NCBI GenBank assembly: GCA_030650885.1
Contig: JAUSDE010000014.1
Span: 1 to 35,326 of the forward strand
DNA: 35,326 bases
From: Thermoleophilia bacterium
Lineage (GTDB): Bacteria; Actinomycetota; Thermoleophilia; BMS3ABIN01
Direction of reading: 5' to 3'
Position 1 is the first letter of the stretch. Each line of letters starts with the position of its first letter. This document shows positions 19,237 to 29,027 of this stretch, one piece after another. The position numbers and the translations under genes were made by a program. The notes under the pieces are model-generated. The model was not told where the DNA came from. It saw only the letters and a program-made list of their open reading frames with translations, and did no database searches.

Positions 19237-20733
19237 ATGGAGGATGCTATCAATACCAGCCGCAACCGGTATATTGCCCTTTCCGTGCTCTGCGCCGGCA
19301 TATTCCTGGCAGCTATAGATCAGACAGTTGTGGTGACTGTGCTGCCGCGTATCATCGATGACCTCGAAGGAGGCTTCAGCCCTGCCGGTGTGGAACGTGC
19401 CGGGTGGATCATCACCGCTTACCTGTTCGGCTTCGCGGTCGTGCTGCCGCTGATGGGGCGCGTGGCGGATCTCTACGGCCATCGACGGACTTACGGGCTG
19501 GCGATGGTTATCTTCGCCCTTGGCTCTTTGCTCTGCGCGTTCAGCGACAGCCTTTACGCACTTGTGGGTTTTCGGGCGCTGCAGGCGGTCGGCGGTGGCG
19601 CCATGGTTCCAATCGCGATGGCCGTGGTCGGCCACAATTTCCCTGCTGGCAAGCGAGCCCTGGCTCTAGGCATCATCGGCGCATCCGGGGAAGCAGGCGG
19701 AGTGCTTGGTCCGCTATACGGTTCATTAATCGGCCAGTACATCGGCTGGCGCGCTATTTTCTATCTTAACATCCCCCTGGTGCTGGTGATCGTCTGGTTG
19801 TTATGGCGATACGTGGATGAGAGCAAAAGGTATAAGGTCGCCATCGATTACAGAAGCGCCGCACTGATGGCCCTGGGGTTGGGACTCACTACCCTTGGCG
19901 TCTCAGGAGGCCGGGAGGCGGGATGGTATGGCTTCGGTTTGCCGCTTGTGGGCTTGGGCCTGGCTTTGATCATTGCATTTATCTTCAGCGACCTGCGTTC
20001 GGAGCACCCTCTGGTGAATTTTCAGCTTTTCTCCAACCGATCATTCGCTTCGGCGAATATCGCCCATTTCCTGGTGGGGATCGCGCTGATCACTGCTCTG
20101 GTGCAGGTGCCATCCTTCGCATATAGCTCCGGCTGGCCCGCGTCCTCCTATAGCGATCCGATGACCGGAGGCCTGCTGCTGATCCGGCTGACACTGATGA
20201 TCCCGGCAGGAGCGATCGTCGGCGGGCTTCTTTGCGGCCGTGTGGGCGGACGGCTGCCGGCGGTTTTCGGTTTTGTTCTCTCGGCGTTCGGCCTTTGGCG
20301 GATGAGCCTCTGGGATGCCGATGTCGGAGCTATGAGGCAGACCCTGGACCTGCTGATAGCGGGGTTCGGATTCGGCCTGGTGATCGCCCCGATTAGCCTG
20401 GCAGTTGTGAATTCGGTCAAGCGCCGCAGGATGGCTTCAGCGTCAGCAGTGCTTACCACCAGCCGGATCATCGGCATGATGGTCGGCCTGGCGGCTCTCA
20501 ACAGCTGGGGAATCAGCAAATTTCAACAGGCCCAGGAAGCGGATCCGGCACCGGTACCGCGCCGCGGTATGAGCGTCACAGAATACCTGGAAGAACTGAA
20601 GTTATGGGAGCACCACAGCGTTGAAACGATCCTTGGGGTTCTCAGCGATTTCTTTCTGATCGCGGCGGTCGTCTGCGTGATCGCTATCATCCCGTCACTG
20701 CTGCTTTTCCGGAAAGACAGTGAACCGTACTAG
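19237..20733 (+). CDS. MFS transporter, DHA2 (EmrB/QacA-like) family
   Basis: LSVLCAGIFLAAIDQTVVVTVLPRIIDDL, GRVADLYGHRRTYGLAMVIFALGSLLCAFS, many TM helices. ORF track opens at 19177; Met at 19237 fits the family N-terminus better. Confidence 0.92.
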   Translation: MEDAINTSRNRYIALSVLCAGIFLAAIDQTVVVTVLPRIIDDLEGGFSPAGVERAGWIITAYLFGFAVVLPLMGRVADLYGHRRTYGLAMVIFALGSLLCAFSDSLYALVGFRALQAVGGGAMVPIAMAVVGHNFPAGKRALALGIIGASGEAGGVLGPLYGSLIGQYIGWRAIFYLNIPLVLVIVWLLWRYVDESKRYKVAIDYRSAALMALGLGLTTLGVSGGREAGWYGFGLPLVGLGLALIIAFIFSDLRSEHPLVNFQLFSNRSFASANIAHFLVGIALITALVQVPSFAYSSGWPASSYSDPMTGGLLLIRLTLMIPAGAIVGGLLCGRVGGRLPAVFGFVLSAFGLWRMSLWDADVGAMRQTLDLLIAGFGFGLVIAPISLAVVNSVKRRRMASASAVLTTSRIIGMMVGLAALNSWGISKFQQAQEADPAPVPRRGMSVTEYLEELKLWEHHSVETILGVLSDFFLIAAVVCVIAIIPSLLLFRKDSEPY

Positions 20734-21362
20734 GGCTTGGTGATATCCACTACTATTCTTCCAGGCGAACCCAGACCGGCAAGTGAATATGTGGATGGCG
20801 ACGCCAGCTCGATGGAATATGCAAGTGACTGGTCATCGCTTTGCTGAAGCCGCTTGAGCGTTGTTACCACCGGATCTCCCAGATCAAGTGAGCTGGAAGT
20901 TACGCTCTCATTTGTGCCGATGGACCTGATTCCGCCGAGAACTACTTTTATCTGTGTGCCGTCGGCTGACATGGTGGCATCGGCATGCGGGACCTGCAGT
21001 ACCTGATCTCCTTCAGGAGTCCCCATCTCGAAGACGATGCGATAATAGGTGCCGTGATCGGACCATCTAATATCACGAAGCTGCAGACCATCAACCAGGG
21101 TCCCAACTGACTGGCTTCCCGTAAGTCCGGCACCATAGGGTGACGGCTGCTCCTCGGGTACAGTCTGGGTCTGATCAGCTGCGATGAAGGGTACCGGCGC
21201 CTCCACGGGGGTTGTCAAAGTCGTGATACTGCCACCGGCTGCATTTGTGTTTGCGTCGCTGGATGATTCATCACCACAGCCACCCATGAACGTCAGCGAC
21301 TGCAGCGCAATCAAAATAAGCGCAGCGGCAGCCACGAGCATACGAATCCTTGTCAGTCGCAT
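20730..21362 (-). CDS. Lipoprotein with AMIN-like domain
   Basis: Lipobox SLTFMGGCGDESS; RWSDHGTYYRIVFEM...VPHADATMSADGTQIKVVLGGIRS resembles actinobacterial AMIN-like lipoproteins. Start preceded by GGAGGAGCG. Confidence 0.75.
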   Translation of the reverse strand: MRLTRIRMLVAAAALILIALQSLTFMGGCGDESSSDANTNAAGGSITTLTTPVEAPVPFIAADQTQTVPEEQPSPYGAGLTGSQSVGTLVDGLQLRDIRWSDHGTYYRIVFEMGTPEGDQVLQVPHADATMSADGTQIKVVLGGIRSIGTNESVTSSSLDLGDPVVTTLKRLQQSDDQSLAYSIELASPSTYSLAGLGSPGRIVVDITKP

Positions 21363-21402
21363 CGCGCTCCTCCGAATGGGGCAAGTGAGGAAATCTGCAG
21401 AA

Positions 21403-21553
21403 GTCCCAAGGAACCTTCGGAAAAATCATTCCCCATCGCGAATGGGAAAGCCCTGGCTGGCTCCGTAATACGCGGGCTCATGGCGCCGCGTTTCCGTACC
21501 AGGGAAGTCTCCCGGAGTAACCCGGGATTGCCATCGTCCGATTCCTTGGGACC
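21403..21553 (-). ncRNA. Structured element A (proximal of two related elements) upstream of the lipoprotein gene
   Basis: 11-bp terminal helix GTCCCAAGGAA (21403-21413)/TTCCTTGGGAC (21542-21552); helix CCCTGG (21451-21456)/CCAGGG (21499-21504); apical CGCGG-N10-CCGCG (21471-21475/21486-21490). Confidence 0.65.
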
Positions 21554-21664
21554 ATCAATGATTCTAGTCCACCAGAAATGCATCGGCAATAGCATCTGCC
21601 GCAGATTCAAAGATTTTCAGCGGAATTTGCGAGGATTTTCTCAGGTGCTTCCGGGCATAGAAAA

Positions 21665-21804
21665 GTCCCAAGAAACCTTCTTTGCCTGCCTTCTCAGAGC
21701 CTGCTTCACCTGATTTCCCCGTACTTTGCGGCTTTTTACTTCCGCATTTCCTCTATCAGGCTTCTTTGCAGTTCTCCAGCGAGCCTTTCCGACTTCTTGG
21801 GACC
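21665..21804 (-). ncRNA. Structured element B (distal), related to A with compensatory changes
   Basis: 10-bp terminal helix GTCCCAAGAA (21665-21674)/TTCTTGGGAC (21794-21803); helix CCTGAT (21709-21714)/ATCAGG (21755-21760); apical TGCGG-N10-CCGCA (21727-21731/21742-21746). Confidence 0.65.
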
Positions 21805-21811
21805 TATATAT

Positions 21812-21839
21812 ATTATAAACCTATCCCTCAGGATAGCAA
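21812..21839 (-). promoter_or_regulatory. Candidate sigma70-type promoter firing into element B / lipoprotein leader
   Basis: Minus strand TTGCTA - 16 nt - TATAAT; predicted start falls at the 5' edge of element B. Spacer overlaps palindrome CTATCC-CTCA-GGATAG (21821-21836). Confidence 0.6.
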
Positions 21840-21956
21840 GGTAATCCGCTAGGGGTTTTTACTGAAATTACTGGATTTTGCGGCTTTTTTGTTTCGGTTG
21901 GAATGGCTGGTGGTAGGTATCGTCAACTCCATTTAACCACCAGGGAAGGATGCCTG

Positions 21957-23267
21957 ATGAGCCGATTCTCGTCGACAGCTGTTATGACGCTGCTCTTGTA
22001 TCTGATGTCATTTTCGATGGCAGCCTGCGGGGATTCGGGACCCTCATCAACAGCTGCGGAAACCGCCGTAACCTCGACTTCAGAAATAAAGCCCTTGTTT
22101 AAATCTACCGATTTCACTGACCCGTCGACCTGCGGTAGCTGTCATAGCGATATTTTCGCCCAGTGGCAGGGCTCTATGCATAACAACGCATTCCAGGACA
22201 AGTTTTACCTGAAGATGCATGATGAAGCCAGTAAAGATACGAACGGAGCTGTGGATGCCTATTGCACGTTTTGTCACACCCCGATAGGCACGATGTCCGG
22301 TGAGGTGCCCCCGACATCCGGTCCCCAGATCAGCGAAATCTCGAAGAAGGGCGTTCAGTGCGATCTCTGTCACACGGTAACGAGCGCGAATTTTACTTTC
22401 GCGCCCAGCAAGATAAAACAGGGGCCTTTCACGGACTCCATCTCCACCTTCCATGAGACTGCATATAACGAGCTGTTTACCAAGTCGGAATTCTGCGGCA
22501 TGTGCCACGACGTCAACCATCCGGATAATAATCTTGCCCTTGAAGCCACCTATACGGAATGGAAATCGAGCCCGTATGCAGCCCAGGGAATCCAGTGCCA
22601 GGATTGCCATATGACACCAGGCCCGGGCGTCACCAAACCGAACCCCGGGAAGGCGGCGACTGGAGGCCCCGAGCGGACTCATATCTATACTCACCAGTTC
22701 GTAGGTGGCAATGCCACCTCGCTGGCGTCGCCCGAACATCAGAAGCTGGCAGTCGCACAGTTACAGGCTGCGGCAAGCCTGTCGATCTCTTCGCCCCCAA
22801 GCGTTGTTCCGGGAGGCGACATGGAGTTGCAGGTGACCGTGAACAACAGGGGAGCCGGGCATTACCTGCCGACCGGTCTGACAGAGGTCAGGGAGATGTG
22901 GCTGGATATTGATATTACCGATGCGAACGGCAAGACAATATACCGTTCTGGCGCTGTTGGGGAGAACGGCTCTGTGGATCCGAAGGCTGTCATGTATCAG
23001 ACGCTGTTCAGTGACAAGGACGGCCAGCCGACCCACAAGCCGTGGCTGGCCGTGGCGACCCTTTCCGACAATCGGATTCCGCCCATGGGCAGCGCGACTG
23101 AAAAATACAGCGTTACCGTGCCTGCCGGCACATCGATGCCGCTGACTGTCAAAGCCGGTTTGCGCTATCGCACAGCTTCGCAATCATTTGTGGACGAGTT
23201 GATGGGAGTGGACGCAGTCGAAATGCCGGTCATCGACATGGCAAACGCGACAGCCGAGGCGAAGTAA
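21957..23267 (+). CDS. Multiheme c-type cytochrome lipoprotein (5 CXXCH motifs, cytochrome c554-like)
   Basis: CGSCH, CTFCH, CDLCH, CGMCH, CQDCH; lipobox SFSMAACGDSG. Start Met 21957 (ORF track 21903). Confidence 0.9.
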   Translation: MSRFSSTAVMTLLLYLMSFSMAACGDSGPSSTAAETAVTSTSEIKPLFKSTDFTDPSTCGSCHSDIFAQWQGSMHNNAFQDKFYLKMHDEASKDTNGAVDAYCTFCHTPIGTMSGEVPPTSGPQISEISKKGVQCDLCHTVTSANFTFAPSKIKQGPFTDSISTFHETAYNELFTKSEFCGMCHDVNHPDNNLALEATYTEWKSSPYAAQGIQCQDCHMTPGPGVTKPNPGKAATGGPERTHIYTHQFVGGNATSLASPEHQKLAVAQLQAAASLSISSPPSVVPGGDMELQVTVNNRGAGHYLPTGLTEVREMWLDIDITDANGKTIYRSGAVGENGSVDPKAVMYQTLFSDKDGQPTHKPWLAVATLSDNRIPPMGSATEKYSVTVPAGTSMPLTVKAGLRYRTASQSFVDELMGVDAVEMPVIDMANATAEAK

Positions 23268-23293
23268 CCGCCGGACGCTGTCAGGCCTGTTTT

Positions 23294-24475
23294 TCAGGCA
23301 TCCTGTAAAACGGCTATGCCGGGCAGCTCTTTACCTTCAAGGAATTCCATTGAGGCGCCGCCGCCTGTGGATACGTGGTCGAGGTTATCGGCGAGTCCGT
23401 AGCGATTGAGCGCGGCTACGGTATCGCCACCTCCGGAGACTGTAAGGGCATCGTCTGCATTGGCCACCGCGGAGGCGACAGCACGGGTGCCGGATGAGAA
23501 TGGTTCCATCTCGAAGGCGCCCATCGGTCCGTTCCAGAAGATGGTACGCGCCATCTGGATCTCCCTGACATAATGAGCCGATGTGGCCGGGCCGATGTCG
23601 AGGCCCATCCAGCCTTCGGGTATCTGCTCGACGCGCACTATCTGCGCGTGGGCCTCAGCTGCAAATTCATCCGCTACCACCAGGTCGACCGGCAGCATAA
23701 TGCGGCATTTTGAACTTTTCGCTTTCTCAAGGGCCGCAGCGGCAACTCCGATGGCTTCTTCCTCAACCTTTGAAGCGCCGATATCGATGCCCTGAGCTTT
23801 CAGAAAACCGAAGCACATGGCGCCGCCGATGATGATGGCGTCAGCGAAATCCAGAAAACGGTCGATGACGCCGATCTTGTCCGACACCTTGACGCCACCG
23901 AGGATAGTCACGAACGGGTGCTTCGGATGCGCGATCAGGTGATTGAGCTGCAGCAGTTCGTTCTCGAGGAGAAATCCTGCCACTGAGGGTAGAAGAGCCG
24001 CAACTCCGGCGGTAGATGCGTGAGCCCGGTGAGCGGTGCCGAAGGCGTCGTTGACGAAGACGTCTGCGAGGCGCGCCAGAGCTGCTGCGAATTCCGGGTC
24101 GTTCTTCTTTTCTTCCGGATGAAAGCGGCTGTTCTCCAGAAGCGCCACGCCGCCGCTGGGAAGTTCGGCAAGCCTGGCCTCGACCTCGGGCCCGATGCAA
24201 TCGTTAAGTTTCATGACCTCCACACCTAACAGATCAGAGAGACGAGCCGCTATCGGGTCCATCCGCAAAGCATCGTCGGGACCATCCTTGGGCCTTCCCA
24301 GATGAGAGATAAGGATGACCCTGCTCCCGGCCTGCCGCAGGTAATTGATAGTGCCCAAAGCCGCGCGAATGCGCGTGTCATCTACAACCGCGCCATTTTC
24401 CAGGGGAACATTGAAATCAACGCGCACAAGCACGCGCTTGCCGACGACATCTATTTCTTTGACAGTCTTTTTCAT
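23294..24475 (-). CDS. pgk: Phosphoglycerate kinase
   Basis: MKKTVKEIDVVGKRVLVRVDFNVPLENG...ILISHLGRPK...VSGGGDTVAALNRYG...STGGGASMEFLEGKELPGI. ORF-track N-terminal extension (24625) rejected. Confidence 0.98.
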   Translation of the reverse strand: MKKTVKEIDVVGKRVLVRVDFNVPLENGAVVDDTRIRAALGTINYLRQAGSRVILISHLGRPKDGPDDALRMDPIAARLSDLLGVEVMKLNDCIGPEVEARLAELPSGGVALLENSRFHPEEKKNDPEFAAALARLADVFVNDAFGTAHRAHASTAGVAALLPSVAGFLLENELLQLNHLIAHPKHPFVTILGGVKVSDKIGVIDRFLDFADAIIIGGAMCFGFLKAQGIDIGASKVEEEAIGVAAAALEKAKSSKCRIMLPVDLVVADEFAAEAHAQIVRVEQIPEGWMGLDIGPATSAHYVREIQMARTIFWNGPMGAFEMEPFSSGTRAVASAVANADDALTVSGGGDTVAALNRYGLADNLDHVSTGGGASMEFLEGKELPGIAVLQDA

Positions 24476-24542
24476 GGAGTCCCCTATAGTATGACGCGGA
24501 TCGGCGGCGCTGTTCAGCGGGCGGCCAGTAAAGTATCTAAAA

Positions 24543-24614
24543 CCGGGATGAGATGTTTCCGACGAAGCGTCTTGTCGAAGACGCTTAAGCGAAGGAGGGA
24601 ACATCTCATCCCGG
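24543..24614. repeat. Long hairpin (18-bp outer arms incl. one wobble, plus 9-bp inner hairpin) in gap-pgk intergenic region
   Basis: CCGGGATGAGATGTTTCC (24543-24560)/GGGAACATCTCATCCCGG (24597-24614); AAGCGTCTT-GTCG-AAGACGCTT (24565-24586). Confidence 0.85.
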
Positions 24615-24669
24615 ATTCTGCACAATCGTTCGCCAGGGTTGTATCGACCCCAGGTTCTGCGCTGATTGC

Positions 24670-25725
<1,056 letters not shown>

Positions 25726-25832
25726 CTAACATATAGCGGGGGTTTCGTAACCCGGAGGGCTGTTGAGGAGACTGCCTGACATGGTATGTGGCTGGACCGG
25801 TGAACAAAAGCGTGACGACTAAAGCAAAATGT

Positions 25833-26087
25833 TCAGCTGGCGGTGTTTCCATAACGAAAGATGCGCCAGACTGTTTTAAATACGTGTTTCCTGGGTGTAT
25901 TTTTAATTATCCCGGCAGTTTCCTTTCCGGCCAGATATGCGCCGAACAGCCCGATGATCGTTTGTATTGTCATGATGACCACAGTGACCACGGCTGTTAA
26001 CGATTCCTCGTTTGAAGGGTTGATGAGCGAAGCGATGTAGGGTGATAGCAGCCAGAAAGGCAGAAACCACAGCATCAGCATCATCAC
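25833..26087 (-). CDS. Small 2-TM hypothetical membrane protein
   Basis: Two hydrophobic segments with charged C-terminus; fills the gap-whiA interval on the coding strand. Confidence 0.5.
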   Translation of the reverse strand: MMMLMLWFLPFWLLSPYIASLINPSNEESLTAVVTVVIMTIQTIIGLFGAYLAGKETAGIIKNTPRKHVFKTVWRIFRYGNTAS

Positions 26088-26193
26088 GCCGACGCGCAGT
26101 CGGAGCCTTGATTTGTCGGCTCCATTTTTTTGTGTCAGGTCTTCGGTGATGAAAATCCCTTCTTTTCAGAAACTAGCTGGATTTAGACTCGAG

Positions 26194-27117
26194 TTACCCG
26201 TCCGCCAGGGCCACCAGCCGCCTCAATCTGTGGTTTACCGCCGACTTGCCCAGCGGCGGGTCGGCCATCTGACCGAGATCGGCGATAGTGGTCGAAGGAT
26301 GAGCCAGACGCAATTCGGCTATTTCGATAAGGCTACTGCTGAGCCTATCCCATCCACCACTCCGCTGCAGCTTCTCGATCGCGCTTATCTGTCTCGCGGC
26401 GGCGCGAGTGCAGCGAGCGGCGTTGGCCTGGTCACAGTTGGCGCGGCGGTTGGCTTCCTCGCGAATGCCGCTCATGACCGAGCGCTCCTCGAACTTGAGG
26501 GCAGCCTGATGACCACCGGTGGCGACCAGGAAATCTGTGATTGCTCCAAGGTTCTTGGAATAGACTGCCGGGTGGCGCTTTCGATGGGCCAGTGAAAGTC
26601 TGAGCCCCAGGCCGGCCGCCGCTTCGCGCACCGTTTCGAGGAAGGGCTCGCTGTCAGAATAGATCTCGAGGTGCGCAGAAGAACCCGGCTCGCTGACCGA
26701 GCCTGAAGCGATAAAAGCGCCGCGCAGGAACGAGGACTGGCAACAAGGTTTCCGGATGATCCGTAGCGGCAGCTTCTCCTGCAGCGACATGGAGTCTGAA
26801 AGCACACCGATCTCGTTGAGGAACTGCACCAGGCGAACCCCGCCTTCGATATGGACCTCATAGCGTTTATGTGGTCCAAGACGGCGCTCGTCGAGAACCC
26901 TGACTTCCAGAGGAAGGTCGAATGACCTCACCAGCGATACCGCAGTGCGGGCCGTGGCTGATAGGCCGAAGGAGGCGTGCAGGCCGTATTCACCCCGGGC
27001 TTTGATGTGGAAACTGCCAGCGGCGCGGAAGAGAGCGGCTAGCTCGGCCGTGCGGCAGCATTGGCGCTTGCGGGCGACGCGGTTGAGTTCCTGTTTTACC
27101 TCGGTGGTGAAAGACAT
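26194..27117 (-). CDS. whiA: DNA-binding protein WhiA
   Basis: MSFTTEVKQELNRV...CCRTAELAALFRAAGSFH...RRANCDQANAARCTRAAARQISAIEKLQ...LRLAHPSTTIADLGQMADPPLGKSAVNHRLRRL; adjacent to yvcK and rapZ. Confidence 0.97.
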   Translation of the reverse strand: MSFTTEVKQELNRVARKRQCCRTAELAALFRAAGSFHIKARGEYGLHASFGLSATARTAVSLVRSFDLPLEVRVLDERRLGPHKRYEVHIEGGVRLVQFLNEIGVLSDSMSLQEKLPLRIIRKPCCQSSFLRGAFIASGSVSEPGSSAHLEIYSDSEPFLETVREAAAGLGLRLSLAHRKRHPAVYSKNLGAITDFLVATGGHQAALKFEERSVMSGIREEANRRANCDQANAARCTRAAARQISAIEKLQRSGGWDRLSSSLIEIAELRLAHPSTTIADLGQMADPPLGKSAVNHRLRRLVALADG

Positions 27118-27118
27118 T

Positions 27119-28075
27119 TCAAAGCAGCGACACGACCGCGGCCGCGAGTTTGTCACTGTCATGGCGGAAGTAGTTGCCGCCCGAGGCCACTCCATCGTAG
27201 ATGATGTTGACGCCAAAACTATCCAGGCGCTCCCGGTCGATCACGACCGGAAGCGCTCCCTTGTCCCGGTAGAATTCAATCAACGGCGCCGGCGGCTCGG
27301 CTGTGTTGACGATCATGTTGTTGACGATGCCGGGCTGAGTGTGCCGGACCAGCGCCTCCAGGTGATCTGCCGCCGAGAAACCCATGGTCTCGCCCGGCTG
27401 TGTCATCACATTACAGATGAAGACGCGGGGGCAATCGGCTCCTGCCACAGCTTCCGCGATCTCCCTGATCAGCAGGTTGGGAAGGATGCTGGTAAAAAGG
27501 CTGCCCGGTCCGGCGACGATGACGTCGGCCGCGGCGATAGCGTCGAGCACGGCGCTGGTGGGACGAGCGTCTTCCGGTTCCAGCCAGATATGGCTACAGC
27601 AGCGGTTGGAACCGGCGATGGCCGACTGCCCCTCGACCATCCTGCCGTTGTCGAGTTCAGCCTTGAGCCAGACCAGGTCCAGGGATGCCGGTAGCACCGT
27701 ACCGCGGGTCTTGAGGATCTTGCTGGAGAGGCGCACGGCTTCCTCGAAATCGTCCGTAACTTTCGTAAGCGCTGCGAGGAAAAGATTACCGAAGCTGTGC
27801 CCGGAAAGGGAGCCTTCCCCTTCCTCGAAACGGTACTGGAACAGGCGACCCATGAGCGATTCATCCTCGGCCAGGGCCACCAGGCAGTTGCGGATGTCGC
27901 CGGGAGGCAGAATGCCCATCTCGCGGCGCAGGCGGCCGGAGCTGCCGCCGTCGTCGGCGACGGTGACCACTGCGGTGAGGTTCGTTGTGAAATGCTTGAG
28001 CCCGCTGAGTAGCGTCGCCAGGCCGGTGCCGCCACCCATGACCACAATAGCCGGATTTCCCTCAGACTTTCCCAA
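27119..28075 (-). CDS. yvcK: YvcK/CofD-like protein (gluconeogenesis factor)
   Basis: IVVMGGGTGLATLLSGLKHFTTNLTAVVTVADDGGSSGRLRREMGILPPGDIRNCLVALA. Confidence 0.96.
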   Translation of the reverse strand: MGKSEGNPAIVVMGGGTGLATLLSGLKHFTTNLTAVVTVADDGGSSGRLRREMGILPPGDIRNCLVALAEDESLMGRLFQYRFEEGEGSLSGHSFGNLFLAALTKVTDDFEEAVRLSSKILKTRGTVLPASLDLVWLKAELDNGRMVEGQSAIAGSNRCCSHIWLEPEDARPTSAVLDAIAAADVIVAGPGSLFTSILPNLLIREIAEAVAGADCPRVFICNVMTQPGETMGFSAADHLEALVRHTQPGIVNNMIVNTAEPPAPLIEFYRDKGALPVVIDRERLDSFGVNIIYDGVASGGNYFRHDSDKLAAAVVSLL

Positions 28076-28940
28076 TATCCCGATGCCTGGTGATCACGTT
28101 GTAGTTGTATTTTTTATTCCGGTAGCGCTTTGCCAGCCACTCGGCGATGGCCACTGAACGGTGGCGTCCACCGGTGCAGCCGATGCCGATGACCAGGTTC
28201 GATTTTCCTTCGGCCACATATCGCGGCAGCAGGTAGTCAAGTAGCGGCGTCAGCCGGTCAAAGAACTCTTTGGCTTCTTTCTTCTGAACGACATAGTGGC
28301 TGACGGCAGCGTCGAGGCCAGAAAGCGGCTTGAGCTCCGGCTCGAAGTGAGGGTTCGGCAGGAAGCGGACATCGAAGACCAGGTCGGCGTCCAGCGGTGT
28401 GCCGTACTTGAATCCGAAAGAGACAAAGGTGACGATGAACTCGCCGGAGCCCTCGGGCACGACATCCTTGACGATGTCCGCCCGGAGTTCATGGATATTA
28501 AGCTCGCTGGTGTCGATGGCCCAGTCGGCCCGCTCTTTGAGTGCCGAAAGCATCTCCCGCTCGCGGCGGATGCCCTCGGGGATATCGCCCGACGCCGACA
28601 GCGGATGCGGCCGGCGCGTCTCCTTGAAGCGGCGCAACAGTACCTCGTCGGATGCCTCCATGTAAAGCAGGCGATAGCTGATGCCCTTCTTGTCCAGCTC
28701 ATTGAGACAGCCGTCGATCTCATCGAAATATTTGCCGCCGCGGACGTCACTGACCACGGCCACGCGCCGGACCTTGCTGCCTTCGAGAGCAAAAAGATCT
28801 GCGGCGGCAGGGATCATCTGGGGCGGCAGGTTATCGATGCAGAAGAAACCGGCGTCCTCAAACGCGGCCATGGCGTGGGACTTGCCCGCGCCGGAGAGGC
28901 CGGTGATGATGGTGAATTCTATTTGGTGGTCTGTTTCCAT
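28062..28940 (-). CDS. rapZ: RNase adapter RapZ family nucleotide-binding protein
   Basis: FTIITGLSGAGKSHAMAAFEDAGFFCIDNLPP...VFDVRFLPNPHFEPELKPLSGLD...IGCTGGRHRSVAIAEWLA. Confidence 0.97.
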   Translation of the reverse strand: METDHQIEFTIITGLSGAGKSHAMAAFEDAGFFCIDNLPPQMIPAAADLFALEGSKVRRVAVVSDVRGGKYFDEIDGCLNELDKKGISYRLLYMEASDEVLLRRFKETRRPHPLSASGDIPEGIRREREMLSALKERADWAIDTSELNIHELRADIVKDVVPEGSGEFIVTFVSFGFKYGTPLDADLVFDVRFLPNPHFEPELKPLSGLDAAVSHYVVQKKEAKEFFDRLTPLLDYLLPRYVAEGKSNLVIGIGCTGGRHRSVAIAEWLAKRYRNKKYNYNVITRHRDIGKV

Positions 28941-29027
28941 GATGTTGGTGGCCGTATCGGCCGCGCTTCTATCATTCTGGAGTCTATTGGATTAGCTCGC
29001 ATCGCGGAAGGGCAAGCGCTCATCAAC

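Noticed and set aside
21403-21805. Elements A and B as 6S RNA, SRP RNA or transposon terminal repeats
   Set aside because: Length and motifs do not fit 6S or SRP as I know them. No target-site duplications or ORF were seen. Covariation and shared internal unpaired motifs favour structured RNA, but mobile repeat is not fully excluded.
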